The position numbers were made by a program, and so were the translations under genes. The notes beneath the pieces are model-generated. The model made no database searches. It was not told the origin of the DNA and worked only from the letters and a program-made list of their open reading frames with translations. Shown here piece after piece: positions 1 to 7,152 of a DNA stretch of 37,055 nucleotides. The DNA comes from QHWK01 sp035315685. GTDB taxonomy: Bacteria; Acidobacteriota; Vicinamibacteria; Vicinamibacterales; CAVVIG01. Location: positions 1 through 37,055 of the forward strand of contig DATFXR010000597.1 of assembly GCA_035315685.1 (NCBI GenBank). Reading direction: 5' to 3'. Numbering within the stretch: the stretch's first letter is position 1; each line of letters starts with the position of its first letter.

Positions 1-705
1 CCCGGTGATCGCGGTGAAGAATTCCGCCACCACCATGCCGATGATCGCGCGCCCGATTCCGAGGCGCAGCCCGGTCATCATGTAGGGAACCGCCGCCGGC
101 AGGATGATCTTGAGAAACACCTGACGCTCGCTGGCGGCGAACGCCGTGCTGACGTCGATGAGCGTACGAGGGACGTTCCGGACGCCCGCCGCCGTGTTGA
201 TCAGCACCGGGAACACCGCGAGGATCGTGACGACGAACAGCTTGGCGAGATCGCCGAGACCGAGCCAGAGAATCACCAGCGGGATGACGGCGACGAGCGG
301 CGTCGCGTAGAGCGCGTTGATCAGCCAGTCGGTCGCGGCATCGACGGCGCGATAGCGGCCGATCAGCAGACCGAGCACGATTCCGATCGCCGCCGCCGCG
401 AAGAAGCCGACCACTACCGTCTGCAGGCTGCTCGCCAGCGCGGCCAGCAGCTCACCCGAGGCGATCATCGCGGCCCCGGCTTTCACCACCGCGGTGGGAT
501 AGGACAAGAACAGCGGGCTGGTTCGCCTGCCGACGAACTCCCATGCGCCAGCGACCGTCGCCATCGACGCGAGGCGAATCATCCGGGCGTGGCTCCCGGG
601 TCGCGGCGACGGCGCCAGATCCTCGATCGCCGCGGCGCCTGCGCCGATCGCTGGATCGCCCGCAGCGTCCGCCGATACGTCGTGCTCAGCGTCGTGCTGC
701 TGCAT
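1..705 (-). CDS. ABC transporter permease, SsuC/TauC type (3' end outside window)
   Basis: This is the inner-membrane permease of a nitrate/sulfonate/taurine-type uptake ABC transporter. It is the last visible gene of the leftward operon, and its C-terminus lies beyond position 1. All 235 visible codons are open. After a polar N-terminus of about 45 residues come hydrophobic segments typical of the family and the EAA loop, readable as ASERQVFLKIILPAAVP, followed by GLRLGIGRAIIGMVVAEFF, a hallmark of SsuC/TauC proteins. I chose the ATG at 705 because an AAGGAAG Shine-Dalgarno-like sequence precedes it. An in-frame ATG about 40 codons later would give a more usual N-terminus. The start overlaps the end of the ATPase gene by 20 bases, which implies translational coupling. 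The transported substrate is not shown by sequence. The neighbours suggest an aromatic acid. Confidence 0.88.
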   Translation of the reverse strand, partial: MQQHDAEHDVSADAAGDPAIGAGAAAIEDLAPSPRPGSHARMIRLASMATVAGAWEFVGRRTSPLFLSYPTAVVKAGAAMIASGELLAALASSLQTVVVGFFAAAAIGIVLGLLIGRYRAVDAATDWLINALYATPLVAVIPLVILWLGLGDLAKLFVVTILAVFPVLINTAAGVRNVPRTLIDVSTAFAASERQVFLKIILPAAVPYMMTGLRLGIGRAIIGMVVAEFFTAITG

Positions 706-1534
706 GCGCTGCTCTTCCTTGTTTCGCCGCGTGCGGCGTATCCGAACTGCTGCGGATCAGCGACCAGATGGTCGTGCGGACCTGCTGAAACACCGGGCTG
801 CCGCGCAGTTCCGGCAGCTCCGGCCTCGGATATGCGAACGGGATGTCGATCACCTGCCGCACCCGGCCCGGCTTCGCGGCCAGGACCACCACGCGGTCGC
901 TCAGATAGATCGCCTCGTCGAGGTCGTGGGTCACGAACAGCGTCGTCTTGCCGGTCTCGCCGTGGATCCGGAGCAGCTCGGCCTGCAGGACCTCGCGCGT
1001 CTGGGCATCGAGCGCGCTGAACGGCTCGTCCATCAGCAGAATCGCCGGGTCGATCGCGAGCGCGCGCGCCAGGCCGATGCGCTGCTGCATGCCGCCCGAC
1101 AGCTGGTGCGGATACTGGTCGGCGGCATGGCCAAGACCGACCAGGTCGAGCAGCGTCCGCGCGCGGTCGATTCGCTCGGCCCGGGGCATGCCGTGAAGCT
1201 CCAGTCCGAGCTCGACGTTGTGCAGGGCGTTCCGCCAGGGGAGCAGGCTGGCATGCTGGAACACGAACCCGCGATCGCGGCCGGGCGCGGTGACCGGGAC
1301 GCCGTCCACGAGGATCGTGCCGCCGTCAGAGCGGATCAGGCCCTGAATGATCTTGAGCAGCGTCGTCTTGCCGCAGCCGCTCTCGCCGATGAGCGAGACC
1401 ACCTCGCCCTGGCGGACGTCGAAGCTGACGTCGCCGAGCACGTGCTCGACGCGGCCGTGACCGTGGCGCGGTCCGCGAACGCGGAAGCTCTTGCTCACGT
1501 TGCGGACCGCCAGTTTCACGGGTTCACGCGTCAT
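686..1534 (-). CDS. ABC transporter ATP-binding protein, SsuB/TauB type
   Basis: This is the cytoplasmic ATPase that powers the adjacent permease. The 282-residue protein carries every core element: Walker A GESGCGKTT (about 50-58), Q-loop glutamine near 93 in VFQHASLLPW, signature LSGGMQQ (145-151), Walker B ILLMDEP (165-171), D-loop SALDA and the H-loop histidine near 203 in VTHDLDEA. The SLLPW string after the Q-loop is typical of the nitrate/sulfonate/taurine import subfamily. The frame is open further upstream, to 1690, but that would overlap the hydrolase gene. The ATG at 1534, eight bases below the hydrolase stop, gives a normal family N-terminus (MTREPVKLAVRNVSKSF). Substrate specificity is inferred from the operon only. 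Confidence 0.93.
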   Translation of the reverse strand: MTREPVKLAVRNVSKSFRVRGPRHGHGRVEHVLGDVSFDVRQGEVVSLIGESGCGKTTLLKIIQGLIRSDGGTILVDGVPVTAPGRDRGFVFQHASLLPWRNALHNVELGLELHGMPRAERIDRARTLLDLVGLGHAADQYPHQLSGGMQQRIGLARALAIDPAILLMDEPFSALDAQTREVLQAELLRIHGETGKTTLFVTHDLDEAIYLSDRVVVLAAKPGRVRQVIDIPFAYPRPELPELRGSPVFQQVRTTIWSLIRSSSDTPHAAKQGRAAHAAARR

Positions 1535-1542
1535 CGGCACAA

Positions 1543-2400
1543 TCACTGCGCGAGACTCGGATAGAGGTGTTGCGCGGTCTTCCCGAAGATCCACTCCTGG
1601 TCGCTGGCGGGAAGACACTGCAGCGCCTTCGTCGCCTCGCTGAGAATCCTGGAGAGCGGTCCGGCCGACGCGGGGAAATTCGAGCCCCACGCGATGCGGT
1701 GGCTACCGAAGATGTCCACCAGTCGCGCGAAGAACGTCTCCGGCGTCGCGTTGCCGCTCGTCGCCTTCTCGACCGTCCGCGGCGTCAGCTTCAAATGGAT
1801 GTTCTCGAATGGCTGCAGGCCGAACAGCGACGAGGCGTTCTTGTACGGCGCGCCGTCGGAGATGTCGGGACGGCTCAGGTGATCGAGGATGATCTTCACT
1901 CTCGGGAATCGCTTGGCGAGACCAGCCACCTGCGCGAGACCGGTCGGATCGGTCTGGAGGCAGATCGATACACCAGCTTCCGAACAGAGCTCCCATGCCG
2001 GGAAGGAGCGCCGATCGTCGAGCGAGCTCGGATCGAACGCCCTGGTGCTGCCGCCGGTGAACAACCGCAGCCCGCTCACGCCGCGCGTCATCCAGTTGCG
2101 AATCTGCGCCGGCGCGCCCGCGTCCGTCAGATCGACCGAGCCGACGGCGGTCAATCGTCCTGGATACCTCGCGATCGAGTCGGTCAGGTAGCTGTTGTCG
2201 TAGCCGTAACAGGTCGAGGCCTGGACGATCGCTGCCTGCTGCACGCCCGCGGCATCCATCTCCGCGACGTACTGCTCGATCGTGATCGGCCGCTCCCTCG
2301 ACCAGTCCGACTGGACGCCGAACAGCGGAGTGCGCGGATAGCGGCCGTCGTCGCTGGAAATGATGTGCGGGTGGATATCGACGTAATGTGATGGCGCCAT
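1543..2400 (-). CDS. LigI-like amidohydrolase (2-pyrone-4,6-dicarboxylate lactonase family)
   Basis: This is a 285-residue TIM-barrel hydrolase of the amidohydrolase_2 family (COG3618-like). Characterised relatives such as LigI open 2-pyrone-4,6-dicarboxylate to 4-oxalomesaconate in protocatechuate 4,5-cleavage. Visible motifs are HPH at 10-12 after strand 1, AAIVQAS near 56, ILDHLSRPD with H174, and a final-strand motif WGSNFP near 238-243. LigI has an aspartate in that last motif, used in catalysis. Here it is asparagine (N241), so the reaction may differ. No signal peptide is seen, so it is probably cytoplasmic. The gene starts three bases below the stop of the LigJ-like gene. The pairing with LigJ, which uses the LigI product, is the best argument for function. 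Other lactonases of the family remain possible. Confidence 0.75.
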   Translation of the reverse strand: MAPSHYVDIHPHIISSDDGRYPRTPLFGVQSDWSRERPITIEQYVAEMDAAGVQQAAIVQASTCYGYDNSYLTDSIARYPGRLTAVGSVDLTDAGAPAQIRNWMTRGVSGLRLFTGGSTRAFDPSSLDDRRSFPAWELCSEAGVSICLQTDPTGLAQVAGLAKRFPRVKIILDHLSRPDISDGAPYKNASSLFGLQPFENIHLKLTPRTVEKATSGNATPETFFARLVDIFGSHRIAWGSNFPASAGPLSRILSEATKALQCLPASDQEWIFGKTAQHLYPSLAQ

Positions 2401-2403
2401 CGG

Positions 2404-3462
2404 TCATGCGCGCAGCGCGGCGGCCGCCGTGGGCACCGTGCGCTGATTGAGCTGGATGTCGAGCCGCGGATAGACGCGGCGGGCGTTCGCCTCGAAGATC
2501 TTGTGACGCGCCTCGGCGCTCAGCTGAGAACAGGCGTCCACATATCGCTTGGTGTCGTCGAAGTACTCGCCGGTGTTCGGATCGCGGCCCTTCACCGCGC
2601 CAATCATCTCGGAGCCGAACAGGATGTTGTCGACGGGGATCACCTCGGTGAGGAATCGGATCCCGGGCTCGTGGTACACGCAGGTGTCGAAGAAGACGTT
2701 GTTCAGCAGCAGCTCCACCGGACGGTGGCTCTGCTCGAGCGACAGGCCGCGGTAGCGGCCCCAGTGGTAGGGGACGGCGCCGCCGCCATGCGGGATCACG
2801 AATCGCAGCGCTGGAAAATCGTTGAACAGATCCGACAGCAGGAACTGCATGAACGCCGTCGTGTCGCCGTTGATGTAGTGAGCGCCGGTGCCGTGGAAAC
2901 ACGGATTACAGGACGAGCTGACGTGGACCATCGCCGGAACGTCGAGCCGGACCATCTCTTCGTACAGCGGATACCAGAAGCGATCGGTCAGCGGCGGATC
3001 CTGCCAGTAGCCGCCGGACGGATCCGGATTGAGATTGCAGCCGACGAACCCGAGTTGTTCGACGCACCGCCGCAGCTCGGGAATGCAACTCGCCGGGGAC
3101 ACGCCGGGCGACTGCGGCAGCTGGCAGACGCCGACGAAGTTGTCCGGATACAGACGGCAAACCCGATCGATCAAATCGTTGCAGACCTCGGCCCAGAGGA
3201 GGCTGGTCCGCTCGGTCCCGAGGTGATGCCCCATCTGTCCGGCGATCGGCGAGAACAACGTCAGGTCGCCGCCGCGCTCCCGCTGCAGCTTCAACTGGCC
3301 GCCGTCAATCGCGGCCCGAATCTCGGCGTCGCTGATGATCAGATCGGCCTTCTGCGGCGCGTTCGCCGGATCGTTGACGGCGTCGAGCTGCTTCCGGCGC
3401 CAGGCGTGAAGCGTTTTCGGCGCCGTCGTGAAGTGTCCGTGGCAATCGATGATCAAGGTCAT
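2404..3462 (-). CDS. ligJ: LigJ-like 4-oxalomesaconate hydratase
   Basis: This is a 352-residue amidohydrolase_2 protein that strongly resembles LigJ, the zinc enzyme hydrating 4-oxalomesaconate to 4-carboxy-4-hydroxy-2-oxoadipate in protocatechuate 4,5-cleavage. Stretches I recognise from LigJ include IIDCHGH (H8, H10), GFVGCNLNPDPSGG, PPLTDRFWYPLYEEM, MVHVSSSCNP (H180), IPHGGGAVPYHWGR (H225), VFFDTCVYHEPG and LFGSEMIGAV (E285), where most relatives have aspartate. The length also matches LigJ. The ATG at 3462 overlaps the stop of the upstream binding-protein gene as ATGA. The much longer open frame to 4401 is the antisense-side extension inside that neighbour. The protein is cytoplasmic by sequence. 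Assignment is by motif recall, not alignment, but it is the strongest enzyme call in this operon. Confidence 0.85.
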   Translation of the reverse strand: MTLIIDCHGHFTTAPKTLHAWRRKQLDAVNDPANAPQKADLIISDAEIRAAIDGGQLKLQRERGGDLTLFSPIAGQMGHHLGTERTSLLWAEVCNDLIDRVCRLYPDNFVGVCQLPQSPGVSPASCIPELRRCVEQLGFVGCNLNPDPSGGYWQDPPLTDRFWYPLYEEMVRLDVPAMVHVSSSCNPCFHGTGAHYINGDTTAFMQFLLSDLFNDFPALRFVIPHGGGAVPYHWGRYRGLSLEQSHRPVELLLNNVFFDTCVYHEPGIRFLTEVIPVDNILFGSEMIGAVKGRDPNTGEYFDDTKRYVDACSQLSAEARHKIFEANARRVYPRLDIQLNQRTVPTAAAALRA

Positions 3463-4469
3463 GCGGCCAGCTTTTGCGCCTCCTGCGCCAGAGACATGTC
3501 GACGACGCGATCGAACGGCAGCATCTCGGTCTGAATCTTGAAGTCGAGGTTGACCTGTTGCATGTAGCGAACCCGTTCCGCAGAGAGCATCAGGTCGGTC
3601 GCGAACGGTTTGTAGGTCTGGAGGTAGTTCCACTCGCCCCGATGCTCCCGCTCGGGCGCGTTCGGGAACACAGCCCTGCGCGCCCTCAGGAACGCGTCCT
3701 GAGACGAGGGCTGCCCGACGAACCGGAACAGCTTCGCGTAGGCGGCGAGCACGCGGACGAGCACCTCCCGCTTCGACGCGATCACCCGCGTCGAGGTCCA
3801 GCCCGCCTGGTAGGTGAACTCCGTCAACTCGACCGACATGTTGCCGTTCTGGATCGCATGGACGTTGTAGGCCTCGGCGTCGTCGAAGAACGACGCGGGG
3901 CCCGCGCCGGCATCCACGGTTCCCGCCATCACGCCCTTGAACGTGTCGGTGTTGGATCCGATATTGACGAAGCGGACGGACGACACGTCGACCGCATGCT
4001 TCCGCAGCAGGGTCACCGTCAGCTGATGGATCAGCGCGCCGATCGATCCGACGCCGATCACCCTGCCCTCGAGATCTTTCAGCGACCGCACGTTCGCTTT
4101 GCCGCTGAACAGCGCCAGCGCCGGCACCAGCGTCGCGGCGTTGATGATCTTCAGGTCCGCGCCGCGCTCGATCGCTGGGAAGACCTGTCCGAAGCCCGAC
4201 ATCGGCGAGACGTCGATGGAGCCGCTGTAGATGCCGCCGACGATTTTCGATCCATCGGCCATCGCGACCACCTCCGCCGCGAGGTCGAACGACTCGAGGA
4301 ACTTCTGCTGCCGCAGCAGCTCCGACATCGTCATGTTCAACCCGCCCGCCGCCGTGGCGATGTGGACCGCGTTCGCCGATCCGGCGGACCGCCGCCCGCA
4401 TCCGCCGGCCGCGACGAGAGCGGCCGCCGACAGTTTCAGCATCGATCGACGTGAGAGCGTCCTGCTCAT
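3459..4469 (-). CDS. Exported substrate-binding protein, NMT1/TauA-like
   Basis: This 336-residue periplasmic ligand-binding protein presumably delivers substrate to the permease and ATPase encoded downstream. The N-terminus has a twin-arginine-like start (SRRSMLKLSAAALVAAGG) ending at a cysteine, so it may be a Tat-routed lipoprotein, although the lipobox (AAGGC) is not canonical. The mature part has family features: GGLNMTMSELLRQ, IVGGIYSGSIDV, the ALFSGKANVRSLKDLEGRVI segment and the GSNTDTFKGVMAGTVDAG segment, matching NMT1/SsuA-type proteins. The start at 4469 overlaps the upstream decarboxylase-like stop as ATGA, and its own stop overlaps the LigJ start in the same way. The open frame extending upstream to 5279 runs inside the neighbouring gene and is not likely to be used. 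The ligand is unknown; an aromatic carboxylate is inferred from neighbours. Confidence 0.85.
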   Translation of the reverse strand: MSRTLSRRSMLKLSAAALVAAGGCGRRSAGSANAVHIATAAGGLNMTMSELLRQQKFLESFDLAAEVVAMADGSKIVGGIYSGSIDVSPMSGFGQVFPAIERGADLKIINAATLVPALALFSGKANVRSLKDLEGRVIGVGSIGALIHQLTVTLLRKHAVDVSSVRFVNIGSNTDTFKGVMAGTVDAGAGPASFFDDAEAYNVHAIQNGNMSVELTEFTYQAGWTSTRVIASKREVLVRVLAAYAKLFRFVGQPSSQDAFLRARRAVFPNAPEREHRGEWNYLQTYKPFATDLMLSAERVRYMQQVNLDFKIQTEMLPFDRVVDMSLAQEAQKLAA

Positions 4470-5503
4470 GTCGTCAGTCCCGGATCGACGAACAGTTCCT
4501 CGAGCCGCATGCGGCGCGGCGTCAGCCCCTGTCTGAACGCCGTCTGCTCCAGCGCCGCGATGGTCCTGACATTCGCTTCGATTCCGTACGGCAGCGGATC
4601 GCGTCCGACGATCTTCCGCAGCGCGGCGTACTTCCTGTCGCCGGGGTCGTCGAGCGAGCGCGCATCGAACGTGGCGAGCCAGTCGTCCTTGGCCCTGGAG
4701 AAGGCGTTGAACAGCGACGTGGCAACCCACGGATGCGTCCTCAACACCGAGTCCTTCACGACGATGACTCCGTGCATCGGATAGATGCCGGTGCGCCGAT
4801 ACCAGTCCGCTTCGAGTTCTGTCGCGTTGGGAAACAGATCCGGATACCGCGCCTCGACCGTCTGCCAGTTGCCGGTGGGCGCGCCGGTCCGGCCGATGCC
4901 TCCATTGCCTTGAAAGCCGGCGGCAAGCTCTCCGCTCGCCATCATGTCCGCGAGCGACGTCCCGTCGCGCGCGCGGATCACGTTCGGGGGCAGCTGCAGC
5001 TGCGTGACGTGCTCCTCGTCGTCGACGACCCAGGTCACCTGCGACGAATCGAGACCGAACTCGTCGATGAGGATCGACCGGGTCCAGACGCCGGTGGTCA
5101 CCGAGTACGCGCGTACACCGACCTTCTTTCCTTCCAGATCCTTCGGCGTCGTGATGCCTGCGTCCGGACGGACGAGCAGGCCGGCATGATGAAAGCGCCG
5201 CTGGACGAAGATCGGGAGCGCGACGAAGGGCGCGCCGTGGGCGCGCGCGATGATGTAGGTGGTCGCCGCGAGCTCGCACACGTCGAACTCGACCTGCCGG
5301 ACCATACGCCGGAACGCCGCGATCTGCGGCTTCACGGTGACGAGGTCCGCTGAGACTCCTTCGATTGGAATCGATCCATTCCGCACCGACGACGTGTGCG
5401 GATAGTCGGCGACCGCAATCCTGAGATGAACGCGATCGGAGAAGGCGGACGGCTTCCCGCGTTCACCTGCTCGAGCAGTGGACGTCGTGTCGGTGGCGCT
5501 CAT
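4466..5503 (-). CDS. 4,5-dihydroxyphthalate decarboxylase-like protein (binding-protein fold)
   Basis: This is a 345-residue protein of the Pht5-like group, which uses a type 2 periplasmic-binding-protein fold. The characterised member decarboxylates 4,5-dihydroxyphthalate to protocatechuate. Readable family strings are FRRMVRQVEFDVCELAATTY, APFVALPIFVQRRFHH, PKDLEGKKVGVRAYSVTTGV, WTRSILIDEFGL, DDEEHV, SLADMMASGELAAGF and YRRTGIYPMHGVIVVKDSVL followed by HPWVATSLFNAFSRAK. There is no signal peptide: the first 30 residues are polar. That favours a cytoplasmic enzyme over a second binding protein. It is the first gene of the leftward operon, starting at an ATG at 5503, and it overlaps the next gene by four bases. 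Its expected product, protocatechuate, is the entry compound for the LigI/LigJ chemistry encoded downstream. A binding-protein role cannot be excluded. Confidence 0.72.
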   Translation of the reverse strand: MSATDTTSTARAGERGKPSAFSDRVHLRIAVADYPHTSSVRNGSIPIEGVSADLVTVKPQIAAFRRMVRQVEFDVCELAATTYIIARAHGAPFVALPIFVQRRFHHAGLLVRPDAGITTPKDLEGKKVGVRAYSVTTGVWTRSILIDEFGLDSSQVTWVVDDEEHVTQLQLPPNVIRARDGTSLADMMASGELAAGFQGNGGIGRTGAPTGNWQTVEARYPDLFPNATELEADWYRRTGIYPMHGVIVVKDSVLRTHPWVATSLFNAFSRAKDDWLATFDARSLDDPGDRKYAALRKIVGRDPLPYGIEANVRTIAALEQTAFRQGLTPRRMRLEELFVDPGLTT

Positions 5504-5634
5504 CGCACGGCTATTTGAGCGCGATGCGACCGCCGTGCACGCGGTTTTGTTACGAGCCGGACTACCGCGTCACGAGCCGGACTCCGTGGTGACCGATGAC
5601 GCGCTAGTGTTTACGGCCGGGAGCAACACACCGC
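5504..5634. promoter_or_regulatory. Divergent intergenic region with a 12-bp direct repeat
   Basis: This 131-bp gap separates the leftward aromatic operon from the rightward MmgE/PrpD gene, so it should hold both promoters. It contains a direct repeat, ACGAGCCGGACT, at 5552-5563 and 5572-5583, with a 20-base period of about two helical turns. That arrangement would suit an operator read by one face of a regulator. No convincing -35/-10 pair was seen, and no regulator gene is adjacent. Confidence 0.35.
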
Positions 5635-7152
5635 GTGAACATGGACTCCACACCGATCGCACGCCGCCATTTCTTCACGTGGTGCGGCGCCGCCGCCCTC
5701 GTCGCCGCGAGCCGCGGCGCAGCACCGCCGTCGGTGGCGCATGCGCTCGAGCGTGTCGGCCGACAGCACAAATCGGCGCGTGCGGTCCTCGAAGACCTGG
5801 GTGTTTGGGTCGCCGCGATGCGCTACGACGACCTGCCGCCCGGCACGGTCAAGAAGGCGAAGTTTCTCCTGCTCGACACGCTCGGCTGCGCGATCGGCGC
5901 GGTGGACGGCGGGCCCGTGCGCGTCGCGCAGCGCGTCGTGTCGGCGCGCGGCGGCAACCAGCAGTCGAGCGTGATCGCTGCGGGCTGGAAGACGCCGTGC
6001 GACGAAGCGGCGTTCCTGAACGCGATGGCAATCCGCTACCTCGACTTCAACGACTACGCGGCGTTTGGCTTCCCGCATCACCCGAGCATCAACGTCGCGC
6101 CGGCGCTCGCGATCGCGGAGATGCAGGGACTGTCCGGCAGGGACCTGCTGCTCGGGCTGACGGTCGGTTACGAGGTGCAGGTCAAGGTTCGTGACGCATC
6201 GGACGGCGGCCGCCGCGGCTTCGACCTGCCGTCGCTCGAAGCGCAGTACTCGGCGGCGGCGGCGGCGGCGCGGCTGCTCGGTCTCGATGCGCGGGCGATT
6301 GCCAACGCGGTCGCGATCGCCGCGTCGTTCGCCAACACGCTCTCCGAAGTCCGCAGCGGCGGCGAGTTGACCAACGCGAAGGGCACCGCCGAAGCGATCG
6401 CGGCGCGCAACGGCACCTTTGCCGCGCTGCTCGGGCGGGCGGGCCTGCAGTACCCGCTGACGATGGTCGACGGCGAGAACGGCTACGCCCGGGTGGTCAA
6501 CGGCGGCCTGAAGGACGCGCTGCTGCGCACTCGTTCGGGGGATCACGAGATCCTCAAGAGCTGCGTGAAGATCTGGCCGGGCATCGGCACCTCGCAGGCG
6601 CCGATCGCGGCGGCGCTCGAGATCCGCGGCCGCGGCGTCCAGGCCGACGACATCCGCCAGGTCACGATCCACCTCAGCGACTTCGCCTACCGGCAGCAGC
6701 AGGGATTCGCCGGCGCGATCAACACGCGCGAGCACGCCGACCACAGCGTCTGGTATCTCGTCGCGCGCGCCTTCATCGACGGCGACGTGCGCATCGAGGA
6801 TTTCGAGGAGCGCCGCTTCCGCGATCCGGAGCCGCTCGCGTTCATCCAGCGAATCAAAGTAATCTCCGATCCGGCGTTGACGACCAGCGGTGGAGACGTG
6901 CTGGGCGCCAGACTGGACGTCACGCTCCGCGACGGTTCCGTGCAGAAGGCGGACGTTCCGTACCCACCCGGCAGCTACCAGAACCCCGCGTCCGACGATC
7001 AGGTGAAGCACAAGTTCCTGTCGCTGGCCGAGCGCATTCTCGGAACAGCGGGCGCGGCGCGCGCCATGGAGGCAATTCTCGCTGTGGATACCAAGAACGA
7101 TCTGAAAGATCTGATGGCGGCGCTCACGCCGTCGAAGCGCGGTGACCTGTGA
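5635..7152 (+). CDS. MmgE/PrpD family protein with Tat-like leader
   Basis: This 505-residue member of the MmgE/PrpD family includes relatives of 2-methylcitrate dehydratase and related dehydratases, epimerases and decarboxylases. Family strings are KAKFLLLDTLGCAIGA (about 78), AAFLNAMAIRYLDFND with HHPSINVAPALAIAE, LTVGYEVQVKV, GGELTNAKGTAEAIAARNG and a C-terminal DQVKHKFLSLAERIL. The N-terminus has RR at 10-11 followed by a hydrophobic stretch (RRHFFTWCGAAALVAAS), like a Tat signal. This is unusual because characterised members are cytoplasmic. The start could be the GTG at 5635 or the ATG at 5641; a GGGAG sits 11 bases before the GTG. The stop overlaps the start of the next gene (GTGA), so the two are translationally coupled. 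The true substrate is unknown. Confidence 0.85.
   Translation: MNMDSTPIARRHFFTWCGAAALVAASRGAAPPSVAHALERVGRQHKSARAVLEDLGVWVAAMRYDDLPPGTVKKAKFLLLDTLGCAIGAVDGGPVRVAQRVVSARGGNQQSSVIAAGWKTPCDEAAFLNAMAIRYLDFNDYAAFGFPHHPSINVAPALAIAEMQGLSGRDLLLGLTVGYEVQVKVRDASDGGRRGFDLPSLEAQYSAAAAAARLLGLDARAIANAVAIAASFANTLSEVRSGGELTNAKGTAEAIAARNGTFAALLGRAGLQYPLTMVDGENGYARVVNGGLKDALLRTRSGDHEILKSCVKIWPGIGTSQAPIAAALEIRGRGVQADDIRQVTIHLSDFAYRQQQGFAGAINTREHADHSVWYLVARAFIDGDVRIEDFEERRFRDPEPLAFIQRIKVISDPALTTSGGDVLGARLDVTLRDGSVQKADVPYPPGSYQNPASDDQVKHKFLSLAERILGTAGAARAMEAILAVDTKNDLKDLMAALTPSKRGDL

Noticed and set aside
1535..1690. Upstream extension of the ABC ATPase frame.
   Set aside because: It overlaps the LigI-like gene and adds residues not seen in the family; the ATG at 1534 gives a normal N-terminus.
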